A stretch of DNA of 64,000 nucleotides from an uncultured Clostridium sp. (lineage in GTDB: Bacteria; Bacillota; Clostridia; Clostridiales; Clostridiaceae): assembly GCA_934746015.1 (NCBI GenBank), contig CAKVEW010000008.1:60685-124684 (forward strand). Reading direction: 5' to 3'. Below are positions 1-9,413 of the stretch, in pieces. How positions within the stretch are numbered: position 1 is the first letter of the stretch; each line of letters starts with the position of its first letter. A model generated the notes under the pieces. The model had not been told where the DNA came from, did not search any database, and saw only the letters and a program-made list of their open reading frames with translations. Made by a program: the position numbers and the translations under genes.

Positions 1-169
1 TGTATTCATCGTATAAAATTATAACTACTAAAAAATTTACACATCTATCATATATATTAGAAGTAACTATCTCATGACTTATATTTATAATACATTTATC
101 TTTAATAAACTCATTAATATCACATTCTAATTTTTCTGTATTTGTTCCTTTTAATATCCTTACCTTCAT
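1..169 (-). CDS. Cse60-like sporulation protein, partial (cut by window edge)
   Basis: An open frame runs from an ATG at 169 down to the window edge without a stop. It reads MKVRILKGTNTEKLEC, then a charged stretch, then a hydrophobic segment ending FLVVIILYDE. This layout (an MKVRI/MKVKI strand, a short amphipathic region, then a strand ending in ILYDE) resembles the small Cse60 family of spore-forming Firmicutes, about 60 residues long. Only about 56 residues are visible and the 3' end is missing. An AGG element lies 8 to 10 bases upstream of the ATG. The family assignment rests on pattern only; it could be another small cytoplasmic protein. Confidence 0.45.
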   Translation of the reverse strand, partial: MKVRILKGTNTEKLECDINEFIKDKCIINISHEIVTSNIYDRCVNFLVVIILYDEY

Positions 170-324
170 TTTTATTACCTATCCCTTATCGGTTTTCATA
201 ATATATATTATTCATAAAGTTTTATTGTGATACTGATTTTCATGTATTACATTTAAATGTAGAAATTTCTCTAATAACATATTTATTTCATATAAATTTT
301 AATATTTTAAGGTTTATCTATCAC

Positions 325-1665
325 TTATAAATTTATTCCTTGAGGATAGTAAAATAAGTTATAGGGATCATAGCTTTCTTTTACAATTTTTAACCAAGAT
401 ACATTATTACCAAAATAATTATATAAATAGTTAGGTATATTAATATCACAATAGTTAAGATAGCCAAAACCTGCATAGGGAAGTAATGATTTTCTTAAAT
501 TATTTACCCATTTAATTGTATAATTAGCATACATACTATATTTAATTTCCCATTCAGCAACAATTTGTATTAATACTTTAGCTTCTCTATGAGGATAAGC
601 ACTAGGTAAGTATTTATTTTCTGCAATTCTTCCTCCCAACAGAAGAATTTCAACTTCTATAGGTGGTTGTATCTGTGGTGAGTTATCTAAATGCTCAAAT
701 ATTATTTTACAAGGTTCCTTTCCTAATAATTTATATGCTAATAGCCCTGTATTCTTAAATCCCTTTGGAGTAGAATTAAAGCTCAAATATTTTTGTATAT
801 ATTCCTTAAAACTAATCTGCTCTATTGTAAAGCTTATTTTATTAGGAACTTTTAATAAATAACTTAATGTTTTTTCCATTTCCTTTTCTGTGCTTCTTAA
901 GCCTACCCCATAAAAATTAATATCATTTTTAGTTATGGAAAGTCCAATGGTATATCTATTATCTAAATCCTCTCCTAATTTTTGAAAGGCTTGAATTACT
1001 TCATACCTATTCTCTTTAGTCCATTTTGCAGTTAATACTGTTACCTTATTAATAAGATGAACTTTAAAGGTAAAGGATACTACTACTCCAAAGTTATTAC
1101 TGCCTGCTCCTCTTAATGCATAAAATAAATCTTGATTTTGATATGAATTAGCAGTTATTAGCCTACCAAATGTATCTACTATTTGTACCTCTACTAAATT
1201 ATCACATACTAGTCCATATTCTCTTTGTAAATAACCAACTCCTCCTCCTAATGTAATTCCTGAAACACCAACACTTCCACAACTTCCTCCAACAAATGCA
1301 AATCCATAACTAGCCACCTTGTGATAAAGCTCTTCTTGGCTATATCCTGCCCCAATTTTTATATAACCTAAGTTAGTATCTATTTCAAAATCAAGTAAAT
1401 TAGAAACATCTATAACAACAACATCATTTCCAACAGAAAATGATTCATAGTTATGGCCACCACTCCTACAACGTATATTTAATCGGCGATTTTTTGCCCA
1501 ACTTACTGCATTAACTACATCTGTTATATTATTAGGATATACAATAGCCATTGGGTAATAACTAAAATATAAATTTTTTCTCCTACGAAAAAGATTATAA
1601 TCTTTATCTTCTTTAGTTATAACAGTTCCCGTTAAACCTTCTATCTTATTCATTTTCTCTATCAC
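325..1665 (-). CDS. FAD-linked oxidase, berberine-bridge-enzyme type
   Basis: A 446-residue flavoprotein of the FAD_binding_4 plus BBE family. The PP-loop region around residues 60-80 contains R-S-G-G-H-N-Y, where the His is the usual site of covalent 8-alpha FAD attachment. The segment GGSCGSVGVSGITLGGGVGY (about 127-146) carries the Cys that in bicovalent members binds the flavin C6. The C-terminus ends in NLFYYPQGI, the BBE-domain signature that closes over the isoalloxazine ring. Such enzymes oxidise sugars, alcohols or secondary metabolites and pass electrons to O2 or another acceptor; the substrate cannot be read here. The start is a GTG with GGGAG just upstream; an in-frame ATG four codons later is an alternative. 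It is monocistronic and separated from the urease genes by a terminator. Confidence 0.8.
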   Translation of the reverse strand: MIEKMNKIEGLTGTVITKEDKDYNLFRRRKNLYFSYYPMAIVYPNNITDVVNAVSWAKNRRLNIRCRSGGHNYESFSVGNDVVVIDVSNLLDFEIDTNLGYIKIGAGYSQEELYHKVASYGFAFVGGSCGSVGVSGITLGGGVGYLQREYGLVCDNLVEVQIVDTFGRLITANSYQNQDLFYALRGAGSNNFGVVVSFTFKVHLINKVTVLTAKWTKENRYEVIQAFQKLGEDLDNRYTIGLSITKNDINFYGVGLRSTEKEMEKTLSYLLKVPNKISFTIEQISFKEYIQKYLSFNSTPKGFKNTGLLAYKLLGKEPCKIIFEHLDNSPQIQPPIEVEILLLGGRIAENKYLPSAYPHREAKVLIQIVAEWEIKYSMYANYTIKWVNNLRKSLLPYAGFGYLNYCDINIPNYLYNYFGNNVSWLKIVKESYDPYNLFYYPQGINL

Positions 1666-2036
1666 ATTTCTCCCATTTTTTACTATAGCCTATTCTTATA
1701 AATTTCTTTATATTCATTACTTTAATATTAATATCTAGTGTTTATTAAATTTATAGAAACAAAGTAGATTATAATAATATCAGATAGAACTTATTGGTAT
1801 TCAAAATGTAATAAAAACCCTAGACAACACATTCTTATATTGTCTAGGGTTTTATTGTGGAGGTCATGGGGCTCTAACTTATAGTAGAACATCCTAACCT
1901 TCTACCATCATAGTCTGTATATTAAAATTATCTACTTATATTCTATACAGCTAGGAACATAATTTACTAGCTTAATAAATCTTACTCTAACTAGAGCATT
2001 GGCTAAATTTGCCTTAGTTTTCTTATAACCACCATT
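1666..2036. other. Intergenic region between urease operon and FAD oxidase gene
   Basis: About 370 bases without a convincing gene. It holds a strong terminator hairpin at 1814-1853. Directly after ureI there is a minus-strand open stretch at 1932-2036 without a start codon, reading GYKKTKANLANALVRVRF and continuing to a TAG. It looks codon-like but is too short to assign and may be a gene remnant or chance. Confidence 0.5.
1814..1853 (-). terminator. Terminator of the urease operon
   Basis: Perfect 14-bp stem (AAAACCCTAGACAA / TTGTCTAGGGTTTT) with a 12-base loop, followed on the minus strand by TTTTATTAC. It lies about 180 bases after ureI, the last gene of the operon. The A-run on the other side would also let it work in reverse. 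Confidence 0.85.
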
Positions 2037-2522
2037 TTACCACTTATCAACAAGCATAAAAAATCCTGGGAGCCAAGCAGTTATAATTCCTTCAAATATG
2101 GCTAAATAAGGGACAAACTTTCCAAGATTTTTCTTTAGAATTATCTCTATAAATGCTGTAAGCCAAAGTATTCCCCATAATACCCATATAATACTCATTT
2201 TCCAATCTAAGTCTCTTGTTAAACTAAGATATGCACATGGTATTGTATTTACAGCTACAAATAAGCTATACCATGCATAAGGTCTCTTATCTAAATTAAA
2301 TATACTATTTATAGCTATAAATAGATATGTAAAACCAAATAATAATCCTGTACCTACTGCATAGTAGTCACCCTCTATTACATTCACAGTATCAATTATT
2401 ACTGCTAAGGCACCTGTAAATAAATTCATTACAGCAGTTGACTTTTCATCTATATTACATAATCTGCTTATACCATTATTTATTAGGACTATTCCTACAT
2501 ATAACAATACTATTCCTAACAT
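2037..2522 (-). CDS. ureI: UreI/AmiS-family urea channel
   Basis: A 161-residue polytopic membrane protein with about six hydrophobic segments and the family signature WVLWGILWLTAFIE near residues 115-128, as in UreI and AmiS channels. It should form a pore letting urea enter the cell. It is the last gene of the urease operon, 21 bases after ureD. Helicobacter pylori UreI is gated by periplasmic histidines; this protein contains no histidine at all, so acid gating by that mechanism is not expected (inference). The length matches short UreI forms lacking the extra periplasmic loop. The ribosome binding site is weak. Confidence 0.85.
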   Translation of the reverse strand: MLGIVLLYVGIVLINNGISRLCNIDEKSTAVMNLFTGALAVIIDTVNVIEGDYYAVGTGLLFGFTYLFIAINSIFNLDKRPYAWYSLFVAVNTIPCAYLSLTRDLDWKMSIIWVLWGILWLTAFIEIILKKNLGKFVPYLAIFEGIITAWLPGFFMLVDKW

Positions 2523-2543
2523 CTGTATTCACAACCTATCTTA

Positions 2544-3377
2544 TTAATATTTACGTATACATAATTCTCTAGAATTTAAAAACTCCTTTCTTATAAAGTT
2601 ATGACATAACTTTATTGCACTCTCTATATTTTGAGTTAAGTTCCCTAACACTCTTAATACAAAGCCATTTACCTCAAGTTCTGATATACCAAAGTAAATT
2701 GGTAAATTTAAATTTTTCATATGATTTCTTAACTCTTCAATAACTTTTGCATTAATATTTTTATTTATTACAAGTAATGTTCCAAAATTTTTATATCCTT
2801 CAAAAAAGCCTAATTTAGTAACATCCTCTTCTCTTGGATTTACTAATAAATTATCTAGTAAAACCATTTTATTATTTAAATATACACTTGTTTTTAATTG
2901 TGCATTACTATATTGAAATTCATTTCCTTCCTTTGACCATCCAGATGTAATTCCATCACTATATATTAGTGTTGCACCTTCATCCATATAAATATTATTT
3001 ACCTGCTTATAAATTGCATTCTTATATAGTATTACACTATCTGTTATATACTCTAAAATACTGTTTTTCTCTAAATTTATTAGAGTTTCCTGTTCAGTTT
3101 TCTCTCCATGTTCACATTTATATACTTTTGTAGAGGCTTGAGTAGTTATAATTGATCTTGTATCTTCCTTTAGATTAATGCTATATTTATATTTTTCACC
3201 TTCAACATATCCTCCTCCAAGACCAACTATAAAATAAGTTGATATTTTTTCACTATCAAGATGAATGGTGGGAGATACTTTTATTAGACCATTAAATCTT
3301 TTTTCACTTATAATAGTATTTCCATTCTTTTTTTCTAATACTATTTCAAATTCTCCTGCATACTTAATATTGCTCAT
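2544..3377 (-). CDS. ureD: Urease accessory protein UreD (UreH)
   Basis: 277 residues, normal for UreD, the scaffold that binds apo-urease together with UreF and UreG and conducts nickel to the active site. Recognisable elements are GLGGGYVEGEKYKYSI (residues about 52-67), followed by an ITTQASTKVYKCEHG strand (about 77-91), both typical of the family. It starts with an ATG one base after the ureG stop, so translation is probably coupled. In many urease operons ureD is last among the accessory genes, as here. Confidence 0.92.
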   Translation of the reverse strand: MSNIKYAGEFEIVLEKKNGNTIISEKRFNGLIKVSPTIHLDSEKISTYFIVGLGGGYVEGEKYKYSINLKEDTRSIITTQASTKVYKCEHGEKTEQETLINLEKNSILEYITDSVILYKNAIYKQVNNIYMDEGATLIYSDGITSGWSKEGNEFQYSNAQLKTSVYLNNKMVLLDNLLVNPREEDVTKLGFFEGYKNFGTLLVINKNINAKVIEELRNHMKNLNLPIYFGISELEVNGFVLRVLGNLTQNIESAIKLCHNFIRKEFLNSRELCIRKY

Positions 3378-3378
3378 A

Positions 3379-3993
3379 TTACTTAATTCCTTCTAATAAA
3401 CAGTTCTTTTTAATCCAAGATAGAACCTCATTTACACCTTCATCCTTTTTTAAATTAGTAAATATAAATGTATTTTCTTTTCTAAATGTTAATGTATCAC
3501 TTCTCATAACTTCTAAGTTTGCTCCAACATAAGGTGCTAAATCTATTTTGTTAATGATAAACAAATCACTCTTTATCATTCCCTGACCTGCTTTTCTTGG
3601 AATCTTCTCACCTTGTGCTACATCAATGATATAAACGGAAAAATCAACTAAATCTGGACTAAATGTTGCCGCTAAATTATCTCCACCACTTTCTAAAAAA
3701 ATAATATCTAAGTCATTAAATCTGCTTTTCATTTCTTCTATAGCAGCAAAATTCATAGATGCATCTTCTCTTATTGCTGTGTGTGGGCATCCGCCTGTTT
3801 CTACTCCAATAACTTTATCTTCACTTAACACGGAATTCTTCACTAAAAATTTAGCATCTTCCTTTGTATAGATATCATTTGTAATAACTGCACAATTATA
3901 TTCATCCTTCACTAATCTAGTTATTCTTTCTATTAATAAAGTTTTTCCACTTCCAACAGGGCCTCCTACCCCTATTATTACTGGTTTTTTCAT
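3379..3993 (-). CDS. ureG: Urease accessory GTPase UreG
   Basis: SIMIBI-class GTPase that delivers nickel to urease. The P-loop GGPVGSGKT lies at residues 9-17; further motifs are the metal-binding CPH ([13 protein letters not shown]), the [13 protein letters not shown] segment, and NKID for guanine recognition. The frame is open three codons further to a GTG at 4002, but the GGTGA element spaced before the ATG at 3993 and the family start [11 protein letters not shown] favour 3993, giving 204 residues. It lies between ureF and ureD in one operon. Confidence 0.95.
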   Translation of the reverse strand: MKKPVIIGVGGPVGSGKTLLIERITRLVKDEYNCAVITNDIYTKEDAKFLVKNSVLSEDKVIGVETGGCPHTAIREDASMNFAAIEEMKSRFNDLDIIFLESGGDNLAATFSPDLVDFSVYIIDVAQGEKIPRKAGQGMIKSDLFIINKIDLAPYVGANLEVMRSDTLTFRKENTFIFTNLKKDEGVNEVLSWIKKNCLLEGIK

Positions 3994-4045
3994 ATAACTC
4001 ACCCTTTCATAATCTAATTAATTTTAATTATTTAGCTTTTGAATT

Positions 4046-4771
4046 TTAAGACATAAATAATCTAAACTCCAGTACTTCATGATTTATCTGAGCCAATTCA
4101 ATTCCTGGAGTACTTGCACCAAAAAAGCTATAATCTAAGTTTTTAATCTTTTCGTATAAGACTTTAAAATTCTCAATACATTTTTTAAGAATTATCTGAC
4201 CATCTTTTTGTCCTAGTGGTATAGCCCTGACACCATTTTGAATAAGTGTTGAAATTGTGCTATACATATGAAAGCTTATAGCTTCCTCTTCAGAAAAATT
4301 TAAAGTATACATAAGCAATCCAAAGACTATAGCTGGATGACCAAAAGCTTCTTTTGTATTAATTTTTTCTTCATATTCTTTTAAAAGCTTACTATCATAT
4401 AAATCAATAAAAAGCTTAATCATTCTGCTAGCTATAAGCTTTGAAGCATTTCTAGTTTCTTTAGCTATAGCTTGAACTGTAATGATTCTATCAAGTTCTA
4501 AAATCTTTTCTAATTCATTATTATTTAAATATTCATATAGCATCCTAATTGCTAATCCATCACTATAAATAAATGTATTATTTAAGAACACATGAATATA
4601 TTCTTTTAAACTCTCTATGTTAGTAATCTTATTATTTCTTAAATAACTCTCCATTCCATATGAATGATTAAAAGAACCTATAGGAAAGCTAGAATCACAT
4701 ATTTGTAGTACACGCAATATATTTATAATATTATTTTTATTATTTTTAGTGTCTGTGTGCAAATTCAACAT
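4046..4771 (-). CDS. ureF: Urease accessory protein UreF
   Basis: 241 residues of all-helical UreF, which with UreD forms the docking platform for UreG on apo-urease. The hallmark LQICDSSFPIGSFNHSYGMESY is at about residues 22-43, and FGHPAIVFGLL and IRAIPLGQKDGQ-like segments follow. The 5' end overlaps the ureE 3' end by 26 bases, implying translational coupling. The C-terminus keeps a family-like GIELAQINHE segment. Confidence 0.93.
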   Translation of the reverse strand: MLNLHTDTKNNKNNIINILRVLQICDSSFPIGSFNHSYGMESYLRNNKITNIESLKEYIHVFLNNTFIYSDGLAIRMLYEYLNNNELEKILELDRIITVQAIAKETRNASKLIASRMIKLFIDLYDSKLLKEYEEKINTKEAFGHPAIVFGLLMYTLNFSEEEAISFHMYSTISTLIQNGVRAIPLGQKDGQIILKKCIENFKVLYEKIKNLDYSFFGASTPGIELAQINHEVLEFRLFMS

Positions 4772-5198
4772 GTTTAAAGGCCTTTTTTAAAATTATATTT
4801 TCTCTTGAATAGTTAATATTATCTCTTTTTAATTCTTCTTCTACTAACCTATCATATTGGATTATCATTTTATCATCTTCAAATTGTGCTTGTAGATGCC
4901 TATTCCCTAATGCGTGTGCTATTATTCCCATTTCAGTTATAGTTTTTGGTTTAATAACTAAAACGTCTTCACTATTAACTTTCACTACTATAAGTTTCTT
5001 ATCTGTATTATATAGAATATCACCATCTGTTAGTTTTTCACTATCTTCTAATGTTATTCCGTATTCTCTATTATGGTCTGAAGTTACTCTTATGATTCTT
5101 TTAAGCATATCTTCACTATTTAAATATATTGTCTCAATATGATATTCATTTAAATTATCTATTTCATTGATATTTCCTATTACCTTATGAAAAATCAT
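4746..5198 (-). CDS. ureE: Urease nickel metallochaperone UreE
   Basis: 150 residues, the standard UreE length. The N-terminal domain (1-75) is followed by a metal-binding domain with LVIKPKTITEMGIIAHALGN, containing the conserved His after GIIA that binds nickel at the dimer interface, then HLQAQFEDD. The C-terminus is FAHRH, a very short version of the His-rich tail, so storage of many nickel ions is unlikely. It precedes ureF with overlap and follows ureC after a 77-base gap that carries a repeat-like insert. Confidence 0.93.
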   Translation of the reverse strand: MIFHKVIGNINEIDNLNEYHIETIYLNSEDMLKRIIRVTSDHNREYGITLEDSEKLTDGDILYNTDKKLIVVKVNSEDVLVIKPKTITEMGIIAHALGNRHLQAQFEDDKMIIQYDRLVEEELKRDNINYSRENIILKKAFKHVEFAHRH

Positions 5199-5210
5199 TC
5201 TCTACCTCCT

Positions 5211-5275
5211 GAATGCCTACGGCATAATGTAAAATGTAGAATGTAAACTGTAGAATTAAGGTGAAAACTCCTTGT
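5211..5275. repeat. Intergenic palindromic repeat fragment inside the urease operon
   Basis: The only sizeable gap among the urease structural and accessory genes. It holds a small hairpin (ATGCC-tac-GGCAT), a run of tandem-like AATGTA units, and TTAAGGTGAAAACTCC at 5256-5271. That 16-mer recurs in inverted orientation at 28826-28841 in the repeat block between two GNAT genes. It is therefore a piece of a dispersed intergenic repeat rather than a local control site. Confidence 0.6.
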
Positions 5276-6991
5276 TTAGAATAAGAAATATCTTTGAGCT
5301 AATGGTAATTCTTTTGCTGGATCACAAGTTATTAACTCTCCATCTACAGTAACATCATAAGTTTCTGGATCTACTCCAAGTTTTGGAGTTGCATTATTTA
5401 ATTTCATATCTTTCTTTGTTAAATTTCTTATTCCACCTACTGGTAGTATTAACTTTTGCAATCCTAATTCTTCTTTTATTCCATGTTCGTATGCGTATTT
5501 AGAAACAAAAGTGGCAGAGGTTGGATATTTTGCTTTTCCATATGCTCCAAAACAATCTCTAAAAATTTCTGGCTGACATGTTGGAATAGATGCATTTGCT
5601 TCTCCTATTATTGATCTATTTACCATACCACCTTTTATTATTAAATGTGGTTTTGCGCCAAAGAATTGTGTATCCCAAACTACTAAATCTGCCATTTTCC
5701 CAACTTCCACAGAACCTACGTATTGTGATATTCCTTGTGCTAATGCTGGATTTATAGTATATTTCGCAACATATCTTCTTACTCTATTGTTATCATTTTC
5801 TTCAGAGTCGCCTTCCAATATTCCTCTTTGTATTTTCATCTTACTTGCAGTCTGCCATGTTCTAGTAATAACTTCACCTATTCTTCCCATAGCCATTGAG
5901 TCAGAACTCATAATACTAAATACACCCATATCTTGTAGGATATCTTCTGCTGCAATTGTTTGCTCTCTTATTCTTGAATCTGCAAATGCAATATCTTCTG
6001 GAACTTTAGGGTCTAAGTGATGACATACCATAAGCATATCTAAATGCTCTGCGATTGTATTTATAGTAAAAGGTTTAGTTGGATTAGTTGATGCTGGTAT
6101 TACATTAAGTTTAGAAGCTACTTTTAATAAATCTGGTGCATGGCCGCCACCTGCTCCTTCAGTATGATATGTATGAATTGTTCTACCAGCAAAGGCTTCA
6201 ATTGTATGTTCTACAAATCCGCCTTCATTTAATGTATCAGTATGTACTGCAACTTGAATATCATATTCATCTGCAGTTTTTAATGAATAATCTATTGCTG
6301 ATCTCGTTGCTCCCCAGTCTTCATGAACCTTAAGCCCACAAGCTCCTGCTTCAATTTGTTCTGCTGTAACTCTTATATTTGCACCACTACCTTTTCCTAA
6401 GAAGCCAAGATTTATAGGAAAGGCTTCTGCAGATTGTAGCATACGATGAATAGACCATTTTCCTGGTGTTGAAGTAACAGCATTAGTTCCATCAACAGGA
6501 CCTGTTCCACCACCTATAAGGGTTGTTATTCCTCCTTCTAATGCAACATTAACAAGATCTGGACTTATATAATGTACATGGGTATCTATCCCACCTGCAG
6601 TTATTATCCTTCCTTCTCCAGCTAAAGCTTCTGTGCTTGGTGCTACTATAAAATCTACATCATCCATAGTATAGGGATTCCCCCCCTTACCAATAGCTAA
6701 AATTTTACCATCACGAATACCAATATCAGCTTTATATATTCCTGTGTAATCTATAACAGTGGCTCCTGTAATGATAAGATCTGCAACCATAGGATTTTCT
6801 CTGCTTTCAATTGCATTTTGACCCATTCCATCTCTTAAGACCTTGCCACCACCAAATTTACATTCATCACCATATCCTGTATAGTCTTTTTCAATTTCAA
6901 TAATTAAATCTGTGTCACCTAGTCTTATTTTATCCCCTTTAGTTGGTCCAAATAATTCTAAATAACGATGTCTATCTATTTCAAAACTCAT
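5276..6991 (-). CDS. ureC: Urease alpha subunit (catalytic)
   Basis: 571 residues, full length. This is the catalytic urease subunit that hydrolyses urea to ammonia and carbamate at a di-nickel centre. Nickel ligands are visible: His138 and His140 in THVHY, and the carbamylated Lys221 in GLKVHEDWG. The mobile flap carries Cys323-His324-His325 (MVCHHLDP). Substrate-loop segments such as [11 protein letters not shown] and the C-terminal [11 protein letters not shown] are normal. It overlaps the ureB stop by one base (TAATG). Nothing appears degraded, so the enzyme should be active if nickel is supplied. Confidence 0.98.
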   Translation of the reverse strand: MSFEIDRHRYLELFGPTKGDKIRLGDTDLIIEIEKDYTGYGDECKFGGGKVLRDGMGQNAIESRENPMVADLIITGATVIDYTGIYKADIGIRDGKILAIGKGGNPYTMDDVDFIVAPSTEALAGEGRIITAGGIDTHVHYISPDLVNVALEGGITTLIGGGTGPVDGTNAVTSTPGKWSIHRMLQSAEAFPINLGFLGKGSGANIRVTAEQIEAGACGLKVHEDWGATRSAIDYSLKTADEYDIQVAVHTDTLNEGGFVEHTIEAFAGRTIHTYHTEGAGGGHAPDLLKVASKLNVIPASTNPTKPFTINTIAEHLDMLMVCHHLDPKVPEDIAFADSRIREQTIAAEDILQDMGVFSIMSSDSMAMGRIGEVITRTWQTASKMKIQRGILEGDSEENDNNRVRRYVAKYTINPALAQGISQYVGSVEVGKMADLVVWDTQFFGAKPHLIIKGGMVNRSIIGEANASIPTCQPEIFRDCFGAYGKAKYPTSATFVSKYAYEHGIKEELGLQKLILPVGGIRNLTKKDMKLNNATPKLGVDPETYDVTVDGELITCDPAKELPLAQRYFLF

Positions 6992-7317
6992 TATTCTTTA
7001 CACCCTCTTCCATCTAAATATCCATCAACTAAATTACGTAAACCGTAAACTCTTCTAACTCCACCTATATCTATTAAATTTATTTCTTTTTTATCTCCTG
7101 GTTCAAATCTAACTGCAGTACCTGATGGAATATCTAATCTTTTTCCATAAGCTTTTTCTCTATCAAATTTCAAGAAGTCATTCACTTCATAGAAATGATA
7201 ATGAGAACCTATTTGTACAGGTCTGTCTCCAGTATTTACAACCTCAAGTTTTATTGCCTCTTTTCCTTTGTTATATTCTATAGTTCCATCTTTTATAATA
7301 AATTCTCCTGGTATCAA
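6991..7317 (-). CDS. ureB: Urease beta subunit
   Basis: 108 residues, the usual size of a separate urease beta chain. It starts [16 protein letters not shown] and includes the family segments [19 protein letters not shown] and [16 protein letters not shown]. It is a structural subunit of the (alpha beta gamma)3 trimer. It lies 18 bases after ureA and shares one base with ureC, so the three chains are translated together. Confidence 0.97.
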   Translation of the reverse strand: MIPGEFIIKDGTIEYNKGKEAIKLEVVNTGDRPVQIGSHYHFYEVNDFLKFDREKAYGKRLDIPSGTAVRFEPGDKKEINLIDIGGVRRVYGLRNLVDGYLDGRGCKE

Positions 7318-7335
7318 TTATATCTGTCTCCTTTC

Positions 7336-7638
7336 TTAACGTATTGGATCATGTACTGTAACTAATTTAGTACCATCTGGGAATGTTGCTTCCACTTGAA
7401 CTACATGAATCATTTCAGGTATCCCTTCCATTACATCACTCTTACTTAAAATTTTTGTACCATAGTCCATTAAATCCTTTACTTCTCTGCCTTCTCTTGC
7501 CCCTTCTAAGAGCTCATTAGTGATTATTGCTACAGATTCAGGATAATTTAGCTTTAAACCTTTCTCTTTTCTTCTCCTTGCTACATCTGCTGCAACAACA
7601 ATCATAAGTTTTTCTTTTTCTCTATCTGTTAAATGCAA
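7336..7638 (-). CDS. ureA: Urease gamma subunit
   Basis: 100 residues, standard for the gamma chain. Family segments are [42 protein letters not shown] and [18 protein letters not shown]. The start codon is TTG, with AGGAGG eight bases upstream; no ATG gives the conserved MHLT start. It is the first gene of the urease operon. The upstream 250 bases contain two inverted-repeat elements but no promoter I can assert. Confidence 0.97.
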   Translation of the reverse strand: MHLTDREKEKLMIVVAADVARRRKEKGLKLNYPESVAIITNELLEGAREGREVKDLMDYGTKILSKSDVMEGIPEMIHVVQVEATFPDGTKLVTVHDPIR

Positions 7639-7724
7639 TTAATTTTCCTCCTTTTTTATATTAATTAAGTATTATCTATTATTTGTAATTTTCAAATAAA
7701 GATACATAATTCTAGAAAAAAAAT

Positions 7725-7793
7725 AGGATATAAATATTGTATTCCTTGCTCCGTCGCTAGCTCCAAGTCGCCGTAATACAATATTTATATCCT
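7725..7793. repeat. 19-bp perfect inverted repeat with GC-rich loop
   Basis: Arms AGGATATAAATATTGTATT (7725-7743) and its exact reverse complement (7775-7793) enclose a 31-base loop that is much richer in G and C than the surroundings (it contains GCTCCGTCGCTAGCTCC). It lies between the nickel transporter genes and ureA. It may be a miniature mobile element, a structured RNA, or a terminator for nikO, although no long T-run follows. Confidence 0.75.
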
Positions 7794-7860
7794 TCTATAC
7801 TAAAGGTAATAATTCCTCATTTCATTTAGCATTATGAAAATTATTATATTTATTTTCTAT

Positions 7861-7903
7861 GGATTTATAAAAATATTACCCTAGGATTAAATTTTTATAA
7901 ATC
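7861..7903. repeat. Dispersed palindromic element, copy 1
   Basis: A palindrome with arms GATTTATAAAAAT and ATTTTTATAAATC around a centre containing ATTACCCTAGGATTA. The same element occurs at 38110-38155 in the reverse orientation (arms GGAATTTATAAAAA, centre including TATTACCCTGTGAATAA when reverse-complemented). Here it overlaps the nikO stop codon and supplies its last codons. Confidence 0.7.
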
Positions 7904-8650
7904 ACTTCCTTTTGTTTTGAAGTGTAATAGTGATAATGGAAGCTCCAAATCACCTTCCTCCATAATTTCTTTATTGCTAAGTATGGAATGGGTAGGCCCT
8001 TCTTGTATAATCTCCCCATTATTAAATACTAAAACTCTATCACACACATCAAGTATCATATCTAAATCATGGCTTGCAATAACTATTGTTTCTTTTAAAT
8101 CTTTTATTAAATTTATAACTATCCTTCTAGACTTTGGATCTAGGAATGCTGTTACTTCATCCATTAAAATTATTTCAGGATTCATAACTATAATTCCTGC
8201 TATTGCTACAACCTTCTTTTCTCCACCTGATAATTTATATATCTGCTTATTTTTTAATTTTTCAATTTGAAATTCTTCTAATATCTTATCTATTTTTAAT
8301 TTTATTTTTTCTTCATCTTCTTTACTGCTTCTAAGACCAAAAGCAATATCATCATATACAGTATTCATAAAAAGCTGATTATCTGACTCCTGAAACACAA
8401 AGCCTACTTTTTTTCTTATTTCCTTTAAATTTTTTTTATTAAGCAAAATACCATTTACAATAATTTCCCCATTTTCTGATGATAGAATACCTGTAAGTAA
8501 TTTTAGCATTGTAGATTTCCCAGCCCCATTTGCACCTATAATCCCAAGTTTTTCTCCTTCTCTTACGTAAAAAGATACATCTTTTATAGCTCTATATCCA
8601 TCTGGATATTTGTAAAAAATATTATATGATTCTATTATTTTTTTACTCAT
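7895..8650 (-). CDS. nikO: ECF nickel transporter ATPase (NikO/CbiO type)
   Basis: ABC ATPase of an energy-coupling-factor metal transporter. Walker A GANGAGKST, Q-loop VFQES, signature LSGGEKK, Walker B IILMDEVTAFLD and the switch His (IASHD) are all present. It stands directly after the Q and MN components, so it should energise uptake of nickel (or cobalt). Nickel is favoured because urease follows. An upstream ATG at 8668 is in frame, but CGGAGG just before the ATG at 8650 makes that the better start, giving about 251 residues. Confidence 0.88.
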   Translation of the reverse strand: MSKKIIESYNIFYKYPDGYRAIKDVSFYVREGEKLGIIGANGAGKSTMLKLLTGILSSENGEIIVNGILLNKKNLKEIRKKVGFVFQESDNQLFMNTVYDDIAFGLRSSKEDEEKIKLKIDKILEEFQIEKLKNKQIYKLSGGEKKVVAIAGIIVMNPEIILMDEVTAFLDPKSRRIVINLIKDLKETIVIASHDLDMILDVCDRVLVFNNGEIIQEGPTHSILSNKEIMEEGDLELPLSLLHFKTKGSDL

Positions 8651-8683
8651 AAATCCTCCGAAACTCATATCAAAGTCTGATTA

Positions 8684-9412
8684 TTATAGAAAAACTAGAA
8701 TTACTGCAAATGTAACTAAATATAAAAAGTCAATACATCCTGCTCTTTTATTACTATTGATGTGTAAATCCCCATCAAATCCTCTAAGTTTCATTGCTTC
8801 ATATACTTGCTCTGATCTATCTATAGTTTTTAAAATCATTTGTCCTATTATCTGCCCATAATCTTTAATAGTCATAGATTTTTCTCCTAGAGTCCTTAAT
8901 TCATAAGCAGATTTCACTCTATAGCACTCCTCTAGCATCAAAATTATATATCTATACAACATTAATATCTGCATTATTAAGATGTTAGGTATTTTTAGTT
9001 TTTTAAGTCCAACTGCTAAATTATTAATTCCAGTAGTTACTATTAAAAGGAGTCCACCCACTAAAGTAAAAGTACATTTAAATAGCAGTAATATTGAAAA
9101 ATAAATCTCTGAATAAGAAAAATCTATAATTAAGTTAACTACTGAAAGTCCAAGCACAATAGGTAAAACAAATACTACTTTTTTTAAAATAAACTTTACT
9201 GGTACTTTTCCAAACACAAATAATATTATTGGATAAAATACTATGCATATAATATCTGATATTATAAATTGCTTTATTGAAAGTACTTTTATTATATAAA
9301 TAATTGTGACTATGATTTTTATAGATGAATCTATTCTGTGAATCATAGAATACTTATCCCCTAATTCATCTATTTTTCTAATGTTAGATATAGCTTTATC
9401 GATATAATCCAT
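8684..9412 (-). CDS. nikQ: ECF nickel transporter transmembrane protein (NikQ/CbiQ)
   Basis: About 242 residues with several membrane spans (around 25-110 and near the C-terminus) and the CbiQ coupling motifs that contact the ATPases: ELRTLGEKS (A-R-G-like) and EAMKLRGFDGD. It is the T-component of the ECF transporter. The start is chosen at the ATG at 9412, preceded by GAGGA; it lies two bases after the nikMN stop codon (TAATATG), a coupled arrangement. Confidence 0.87.
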   Translation of the reverse strand: MDYIDKAISNIRKIDELGDKYSMIHRIDSSIKIIVTIIYIIKVLSIKQFIISDIICIVFYPIILFVFGKVPVKFILKKVVFVLPIVLGLSVVNLIIDFSYSEIYFSILLLFKCTFTLVGGLLLIVTTGINNLAVGLKKLKIPNILIMQILMLYRYIILMLEECYRVKSAYELRTLGEKSMTIKDYGQIIGQMILKTIDRSEQVYEAMKLRGFDGDLHINSNKRAGCIDFLYLVTFAVILVFL

Positions 9413-9413
9413 A

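Noticed and set aside
5787-6333. Plus-strand open frames inside ureC
   Set aside because: They are antisense shadows of a highly conserved gene and lack ribosome binding sites.
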